Assembly (NCBI GenBank): GCA_937894495.1
Contig: CALCRR010000171.1
Span: 1 to 27,400 of the forward strand
Origin: an uncultured Ruminococcus sp.
Lineage (GTDB): Bacteria; Bacillota; Clostridia; Oscillospirales; Ruminococcaceae
Reading direction: 5' to 3'
Length of the DNA: 27,400 bases
The notes beneath the pieces were generated by a model. It saw nothing but the letters and a program-made list of their open reading frames with translations, did no database searches and was not told where the DNA came from. The translations under genes and the position numbers were made by a program. Below, in pieces: positions 22,512-27,400 of this stretch; within the stretch, counting starts at the first letter, position 1, and each line of letters opens with the position of its first letter.

Positions 22512-23424
22512 CCTCATCGTCCTCAAACATTTCATCTATCTGTATAAGGGTCGGCAGCTGAAGAAGTTCAGGGACATTTTTCTCTATTGCACTTGTCAGG
22601 CTTGAAACGTACTTGTCTATAGCATATCTCACTCTGGTCCTTCTTTTTCCCATTTTGATTGGAACGTTTACAAGATCGACCAGATCACGTCTGTTAGTTT
22701 TGGTGAGTTCTTCAAACAGTTCTTCGCAGGAATTATCGACCCAGAGGTCAACTAACGGTCGGAACGGTTCCATCATATCATCTGCAAGATTATAGGCGTT
22801 TTGTTCATTGATATGGTGAATTCCAAGAACGCAGTTATAACCATATCCCACAAGAGTTTTTGCAACTGCTGAACGAATGATGGCATAACCGTAATTCAGC
22901 GCAGCATTTGTAACATCATCCTTTATTCTTCTAAAAGAATTGCCGAATAATGCTATAAAATATCTTTTGGCTGCTGCTGCCTCACGATTCGTCTTATCAT
23001 CGGGAAGTACCTCATTGACCATGTCTTCAATAGCTTTGATCTCATCAGTGTTTACTCCTGCTAGTTTAAGGCATATTGTCTGATTTGTAATTTTTTGTTT
23101 TACTATTCGCTGCCACAATACCGCTTTAAACTCATTTGTGAGTGCTATTTGTCTTTTTATTACCCCAAAAGGTTTATAGTGCGTATTCATCGGCAGCATT
23201 AAAGCAGTTGGTGTATGCTTACTGTCGCAGAAGATCACATGGATATTAGCCTCAGCAAGTGCCGCCAAAAGGCTGACACTTACCAAAGAGGCTCTGTTAT
23301 CAATAACAACTGAGTATATGTCTCCCAACGGTACATGCTGTTCTGTATGATCCGAATAGACCACAAGCCAGTTATCTCTTAAAGTCAGTTTTTCTCCTTT
23401 AGTAACGATAACGGTTCTCCACAT
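22504..23424 (-). CDS. cas1: CRISPR-associated integrase Cas1
   Basis: A 306-residue spacer-integration endonuclease. It opens with WRTVIVTKGEKLTLRDNWLV, typical of type II Cas1. The three metal ligands are intact: E148 in TNREAAAAKRYF, H204 in LGIHH, and E219 in ADDMMEPFRP, at almost the same positions as in the Streptococcus pyogenes protein. LNYGYAIIRSAVAKTLVGYG is the conserved central helix. A GGAGGGGG ribosome site precedes ATG 23424, which overlaps the end of cas9 by 40 nt, so cas9 and cas1 share one mRNA. Confidence 0.97.
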   Translation of the reverse strand: MWRTVIVTKGEKLTLRDNWLVVYSDHTEQHVPLGDIYSVVIDNRASLVSVSLLAALAEANIHVIFCDSKHTPTALMLPMNTHYKPFGVIKRQIALTNEFKAVLWQRIVKQKITNQTICLKLAGVNTDEIKAIEDMVNEVLPDDKTNREAAAAKRYFIALFGNSFRRIKDDVTNAALNYGYAIIRSAVAKTLVGYGYNCVLGIHHINEQNAYNLADDMMEPFRPLVDLWVDNSCEELFEELTKTNRRDLVDLVNVPIKMGKRRTRVRYAIDKYVSSLTSAIEKNVPELLQLPTLIQIDEMFEDDEDG

Positions 23425-26400
23425 GATATACCCCCTCCATTGTTTTCACCATGGATATTTCCTAACAGATCTACTGTGAGTTTGATACATATATCTGTTT
23501 TAGCTATTGTCAAATTATCTTTTTTTGAATTGGGTTTATTATCTGAGATATAACAGATTCTATTTTCATTGATATTGAAAACAGATCTATAGTATCCTTC
23601 AAATTTAAGTTTTTCTCCTGATTTCTTGCTTGTAGATTTTATTCTTAGATAATCCCTCGGGAAAATATACATCACATGAGTGCAGTAATCATCAGGATAC
23701 TTATAATCGGGTCTTAGCCACAGCTTGCCGTTTGTATGAACTATATCACTCATGGCAATGCCCAGTAAGTTGTTATTCCCCTTGCTGTCCTTGTAGAGCT
23801 CGATACAGTAGTAATTCTGATCGTTCATCAGAGTATAATTGTTATCATCTATTTTCTTAGTGAGCCATCTTGCAGGCGCAGGGTCTTTGACTGTTACCTT
23901 GTTTACACGCTTGCCTGTACTTGTAGCGAAATAAGCCAGCCCTTTTTCCTTGAGGTATTCGTCAATGTTTTTGCAGTCCTTTTCGGCAAATACTGCTTTA
24001 AGAGAATCTATGAGATTTTTGTCCTCGGTGTATATCTTGTCTATATCCTTTTCTGATATGTCGCTTACCTTTTTTCTCCTCAGCTGCATCTGAATGCCGT
24101 CGATCGCCTTGATTCGTATAGCGTTATCGTCAGTCACAGTCCCTCTGTACTTTCTGTCAGGCTTGATCGAAACAACAGGCATTCTCAGCGATGCGGCAAA
24201 TTCGGGGTCATCACCGTAAAGAGAATTCATATTAGCACGGAATATCTCCTCACACTTTTCATCGCACTCCTCCTCGCTCATGCCGTCTTCCTTCCAGAAC
24301 AGCTTGAAAATATTCTTGTCCCACAGGCGCTTATCAGCCTCAGTCTTTAAGTTTGGTATCATCGGCCTTAGTCTGCTTGTATACCCCTCTAACAGCGATG
24401 CCGACTTCTTGGGCGAGATACCGTAATACTTGTACAGACTGTCTATGCAAGCCTTTTTGCTCTCCTCGTATTCTGGTGTGATCTTCTTGCCCGCCTGATG
24501 ATACATTTTGCTGAGTTTCAGTTTCTCACTCGCAAGTATCACATATTCGGGGCGGCAGTTCGCTATAACTAAAGCATCAGCCGCATGGTCGAGATAGGTC
24601 ACCTTCTTCAGCTCGCCTTTGTCACGCCTGCCCCATGTCGCTTCATTCAGCCACTGTCTTCTGAACATAGAAGTAAATCTGCTCTTTACAGCAAATACCC
24701 TGTCCTTTTCTCTGACTGAGTTACCCTCTCTGTTGAATCTCAGATTATCCCTCAGGTAATTGACAAGGTATTTGCATATATACCTTGTGTCGTTAAGATT
24801 TCTGCTCTTCCATTCATCAAGGAGCTCAGAGTTTTTCAGATCTGCCAGCATAAGGTACTGATATTTTCTCTTGCTGCATTTCTTGCCCTTCATCATAGCG
24901 TTGACTCTTTTTCTGAACTCATCAGCCTGAGCATTATCCATGTACATCAGGGGTGTACGCTGCCCTTTACGCTGGTTTTCCTCAGCCAATACAAGAGCCT
25001 TGTTATTTATGGTGTTGTCAAGTATAAGCGAATAGGGTATGATATGGTCTACCTCAAACAGCTTGTCCTTATCTCTAAGCACTGTCTCCAAAGCTATGGC
25101 TTTTCCCGAATACAGACATTTGCCCTCCTGTGCCTCCCACAGCTTGTACTTTTCTATCAGCTTACGGGCTTCATTCTCAGAGACCTTGACAGCTTCACAT
25201 ATCTCCTTTATTATCCTGTCATTTTCTTTTTCATTATCTCTGTTTCTTTTGGTGTCCTTCGCTCTGTCCTCAAAGGTCTTGTTTAATTCATCGGCAGTCT
25301 CTATGTTTACAGCGATAGGGTAACCATACTTATCAATGATGGCATTTATCAGTTTCCTGGTCTCATTTATGGCTCTGAATACTACGGGGTTCTTGAAGAA
25401 CTCACAATCGTCCTCATTTTTGAACGGAGGGAGCTTTTCAGGCTTGAGTGCCTCATCTGTCTTTGGCTGTTCATCATTGAATCTTGCCTGATACTTGCCG
25501 TAAATATCGCCCTCACAAAAAGCCTCGATACAGCCCTGCATATACTGATATGACACATTGGCAGTACCCGACAGCTTAAGTCTGACAAGCGCATCTATAA
25601 TTGTTTCATCAAGACCCATATCAAGTCCAATAAGTTTGTCCCTTCTTCGTTTCGGGGTCTGTGACTGTGAAAGAACTATGCCGACCCTGTTCAGAATATT
25701 ATTATCCGTATCATTATAGTTTACGACCAGTTCTTCCCAGTCATAGCCATGTCTTTCAAATATCGGCTTTACAGCCCTGATATATTTAAAGCATTTTGTT
25801 ATGGGAGTATCACAGCTATTATCATTTATCACAATATTATAGGGCTTTGCGAGTGCTTTGAGTTCATTCTTGGTCATTGCACCGTTTATCAATGCGCTTT
25901 CTATGATATTGTAAGCTAACTCTTTGCTGAATGTCTGTCTGCCGCTTTTATCAGTATAGCTGTATTGCGACAGTACATTCACCAAAGCGTAAACATCAGC
26001 AATAAGTGTTGCTCTGCCTCCACGGTCCTGATCTTTATAAAAGCGGCATTTGCCCAAAGAGTCCAAAAAGCCTGTAAATTTACGATACTTGTCATTTTCG
26101 TCACCGGGGCCGGTTTCAAAATCTCTTTGTGCAAATATGATCTTTTGTATGTTATCTATCGAATCCTGACTAAGCTGAGCGTAAAACTCGCTTTGTTTTT
26201 TTAGTATAAGACTTACTTCTTTTTCAAGCATAGGTCTTGAAATAAGATTATGACGTTCAGAAAAAGCCGAATTATGATACTTTCTGTAATCAGAATCCGG
26301 CTCATCAAATTCGTTATTTTCGCATATCATCTCAGCAGGAGTACGGTATCCGCCATTATTCATTAGTTCATTGATATGGCTGATAGCTTCGTGCTCTTCC

Positions 26401-26843
26401 TCATACTCTTTTCTCTCTGCGGGGTCGTCTATGTCGTCAATATTCACCTCGTAAAAATCACGGTATCCACGGTTATTGCAAATATGTATAAGGCAGGCTG
26501 CGATCTGCTCAGGGGTCAGCTTCTCGGAAAGACCTTTATACCTTAAGCGAATGACATTGTTGTCATTGGTCTCAAAATAATGTTCTATCTTTTCAGCGGA
26601 AGTCAGCCCGATAACACCGAGGTATTTTTTCAGGCGCTGTTTTCTATGGCTCTTTCTTCTGTAAAGCCTGCGTATCCCCCTGTTTCTTCTTCGCTGCTGA
26701 CTAAACCGTTCTTTTTTATGCAGATCTTCGCCTGATTCAAATAATCTCACTCCGAGATCTTCTATGCGCTCTTTATCCATGTTTATAACAGCCCAGCCTA
26801 TTGAGCCGATACCGACGTCCAGGCCAAGATAATAATTTTTCAA
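23385..26843 (-). CDS. cas9: CRISPR-associated endonuclease Cas9 (small, type II-C-like)
   Basis: A 1152-residue RNA-guided DNA nuclease. RuvC-I: D9 in YYLGLDVGIGSIGWAV. Bridge helix: about 52-75, Arg-rich (RRRNRGIRRLYRR). RuvC-II: E515 in AVNIETADEL. HNH: H600 in FEVDHIIPYS with the downstream NNKALVL. RuvC-III: H753 and D756 in YLDHAADALVIA. All nuclease residues are in place, so both strands should be cut. About 990-1152 is the PAM-interacting end. By length and by the cas9-cas1-cas2 set with no csn2 or cas4 it is type II-C-like. The start is TTG 26843, 8 bases after GGAGG; the in-frame TTG 26858 and GTG 26852 lie before or in that site. The tracrRNA promoter is only 21 bp upstream and faces away. 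Confidence 0.96.
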   Translation of the reverse strand: MKNYYLGLDVGIGSIGWAVINMDKERIEDLGVRLFESGEDLHKKERFSQQRRRNRGIRRLYRRKSHRKQRLKKYLGVIGLTSAEKIEHYFETNDNNVIRLRYKGLSEKLTPEQIAACLIHICNNRGYRDFYEVNIDDIDDPAERKEYEEEHEAISHINELMNNGGYRTPAEMICENNEFDEPDSDYRKYHNSAFSERHNLISRPMLEKEVSLILKKQSEFYAQLSQDSIDNIQKIIFAQRDFETGPGDENDKYRKFTGFLDSLGKCRFYKDQDRGGRATLIADVYALVNVLSQYSYTDKSGRQTFSKELAYNIIESALINGAMTKNELKALAKPYNIVINDNSCDTPITKCFKYIRAVKPIFERHGYDWEELVVNYNDTDNNILNRVGIVLSQSQTPKRRRDKLIGLDMGLDETIIDALVRLKLSGTANVSYQYMQGCIEAFCEGDIYGKYQARFNDEQPKTDEALKPEKLPPFKNEDDCEFFKNPVVFRAINETRKLINAIIDKYGYPIAVNIETADELNKTFEDRAKDTKRNRDNEKENDRIIKEICEAVKVSENEARKLIEKYKLWEAQEGKCLYSGKAIALETVLRDKDKLFEVDHIIPYSLILDNTINNKALVLAEENQRKGQRTPLMYMDNAQADEFRKRVNAMMKGKKCSKRKYQYLMLADLKNSELLDEWKSRNLNDTRYICKYLVNYLRDNLRFNREGNSVREKDRVFAVKSRFTSMFRRQWLNEATWGRRDKGELKKVTYLDHAADALVIANCRPEYVILASEKLKLSKMYHQAGKKITPEYEESKKACIDSLYKYYGISPKKSASLLEGYTSRLRPMIPNLKTEADKRLWDKNIFKLFWKEDGMSEEECDEKCEEIFRANMNSLYGDDPEFAASLRMPVVSIKPDRKYRGTVTDDNAIRIKAIDGIQMQLRRKKVSDISEKDIDKIYTEDKNLIDSLKAVFAEKDCKNIDEYLKEKGLAYFATSTGKRVNKVTVKDPAPARWLTKKIDDNNYTLMNDQNYYCIELYKDSKGNNNLLGIAMSDIVHTNGKLWLRPDYKYPDDYCTHVMYIFPRDYLRIKSTSKKSGEKLKFEGYYRSVFNINENRICYISDNKPNSKKDNLTIAKTDICIKLTVDLLGNIHGENNGGGISCGEPLSLLKEKN

Positions 26844-26864
26844 CCAAAACACCTCCAAAAAGTG

Positions 26865-26893
26865 TTGACAAGATCAATGATAAGTGATATAAT
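26865..26893 (+). promoter_or_regulatory. Consensus promoter of the tracrRNA
   Basis: TTGACA (26865-26870), 17 bp, then TATAAT (26888-26893) preceded by TGA as an extended -10. This perfect promoter points away from cas9 and would start RNA near 26900. Confidence 0.9.
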
Positions 26894-26899
26894 GAAAGT

Positions 26900-27090
26900 G
26901 AACTTAGAAATGTTGATGTTAGTTTATCAATATTCATCAGAGGAAACATTAATAAACGCATTGATTATTAGTTTATCAATATTCATCAAGAGTTCTAAGA
27001 TAAGGCAGTATGCCGTAGGGTATGGCGGTATCCCAAATATTCCGCCCATAATGACCATTAGGGTGTCACTTATCGTGGCACCTTTATTGT
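26900..27090 (+). ncRNA. tracrRNA (long form, about 190 nt)
   Basis: The anti-repeat is at 26965-27001: TTATTAGTTTATCAATATTC then ATCAAGAGTTCTAAGAT. It pairs with the crRNA repeat through its whole length, with a bulge at AGAGTT against TCCTCT, as in known type II duplexes. Directly after comes AAGGC, then the tail: GGC-AGTAT-GCC (27003-27013), GGCGG (27024-27028) with CCGCC (27042-27046), and a final hairpin GGTGTCAC (27062-27069) with GTGGCACC (27075-27082) followed by TTTATTG as terminator. A perfect promoter stands at 26865-26893, so the primary RNA has about 65 nt before the anti-repeat. Confidence 0.9.
26919..26944 (+). repeat. Truncated CRISPR repeat upstream of the anti-repeat
   Basis: TTAGTTTATCAATATTCATC plus AGAGGA is identical over 26 nt to positions 4-29 of the plus-strand array repeat, then diverges (AACATT instead of CTAAAAC). 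It also shares its first 21 bases with the true anti-repeat at 26968-26988. It is not part of a spaced array. Confidence 0.92.
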
Positions 27091-27252
27091 TTGTATTATT
27101 TTATCATATTATTAACAAATAGTCAACGAAAATATAGGGATAATAATTGCTTTTATTTAATTTGCATAAGATTAGCTTGCGGCTTATGTTTAATATGTCT
27201 TAACATCTGTATAAAGGCTCTATGAATGCAAATGGCTGACACATTTCAAAAG
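27091..27252. other. AT-rich gap beyond the tracrRNA, no gene seen
   Basis: No ORF or RNA fold could be supported between the tracrRNA terminator and the hairpin at 27253. Base composition is close to that of the CRISPR leader. Confidence 0.5.
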
Positions 27253-27288
27253 AAAAAGGACTGAAATCTTTTGGCTTCAGTCCTTTTT
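27253..27288. terminator. Bidirectional terminator near the right edge
   Basis: AAAAAGGACTGAA (27253-27265) pairs with TTCAGTCCTTTTT (27276-27288). It has T-runs on both strands. No gene ends here in the window, so it probably serves a gene to the right on the minus strand, or stops read-through from the tracrRNA. Confidence 0.8.
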
Positions 27289-27304
27289 ATGCTCTTTCGG
27301 TTTG

Positions 27305-27400
27305 GCAAGCACAAGGTTCGCGCAGCGTCACAAAATAATAGAGGTCACAAAAGCGCCCCCTCCCACTAGAGGCAAGATGTCAGAGGCAAGAGGCAAGAAA
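27305..27400 (-). repeat. Partial module A joined to an AGGCAAG run (module B)
   Basis: AAGGTTCGCGCAGCGTCAC and CACAAAAGCGCCCCCTCC are the complement of the end of module A. They are followed by ACTAGAGGCAAGATGTCAGA and GGCAAGAGGCAAGAAA, as at 10261-10295. The element is cut by the window edge. Confidence 0.75.

Noticed and set aside
22210..22605. Plus-strand ORF opposite cas2 and the end of cas1
   Set aside because: It is antisense to two well-conserved cas genes and has no family pattern of its own.
26916..27001. A second CRISPR array right of cas9
   Set aside because: Two repeat-like pieces are only about 20 nt apart, one is truncated and the other is the tracrRNA anti-repeat with a tracrRNA tail and terminator.

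Overview
The window looks like a chromosomal segment of a Ruminococcus-type, plant-fibre-degrading Bacillota (Oscillospiraceae; Ruminococcus albus-like is my best guess). The reasons are an exported GH5 cellulase with fibronectin repeats, an exported SGNH esterase, a carbohydrate ABC importer with no ATPase of its own, strong AGGAGG ribosome sites with occasional TTG starts, sigma-A promoters with extended -10 boxes, and a spore-type YpeB. No tRNA or rRNA gene was seen. The genus is inference; no search was run.

Layout. 1-1.2 kb: LysR regulator behind a consensus promoter, then a 166 bp MITE-like element. 1.5-4.1 kb (minus): serS and an orotate-PRTase-like protein. 4.4-8.4 kb (minus): FN3-FN3-GH5 cellulase and a lipoprotein SGNH hydrolase. 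8.45-8.91 kb: a long imperfect palindrome with mirror-image promoters that drive the SGNH gene leftward and a voltage-gated-type K+ channel rightward. 10.6-14.3 kb: a 1238-residue protein joining a LacI-like sensor, GGDEF, EAL and a repetitive C-terminal domain that looks like a beta-helix. 15.1-19.7 kb: a sugar-uptake locus (LacI regulator, lipoprotein binding protein, two permeases) with twin operators and an internal attenuator. 19.8-21.1 kb (minus): ypeB with a candidate sporulation-sigma promoter. 21.3-21.75 kb: a recombinase remnant. 21.8-27.1 kb: a complete type II CRISPR-Cas locus (array, cas2, cas1, cas9 on minus; tracrRNA divergent on plus), type II-C by gene content.

How it works together. 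The LacI regulator, binding protein and permeases form one uptake unit. The cellulase and esterase may make soluble substrates for it, but this link is only by proximity. The c-di-GMP protein probably couples an intracellular ligand to c-di-GMP breakdown. The CRISPR unit has co-oriented cas9-cas1-cas2-array ending in a terminator. Its tracrRNA has a perfect consensus promoter, a normal anti-repeat and an extra 26-nt exact piece of CRISPR repeat upstream. On the cas9 strand that piece would lie in the cas9 mRNA leader.

Intergenic DNA is full of dispersed repeat modules: a GC-rich CTCCCCGGAGGGG unit, AGGCAAG runs, CTAG-rich stretches, AATTCATAATGCATAATTC runs and GGGCGGTCATTGACCGCCC hairpins. 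They recur in both orientations between genes and never inside them. The most unusual features are the tracrRNA/cas9 leader, the four-part c-di-GMP protein, and the palindromic double promoter.
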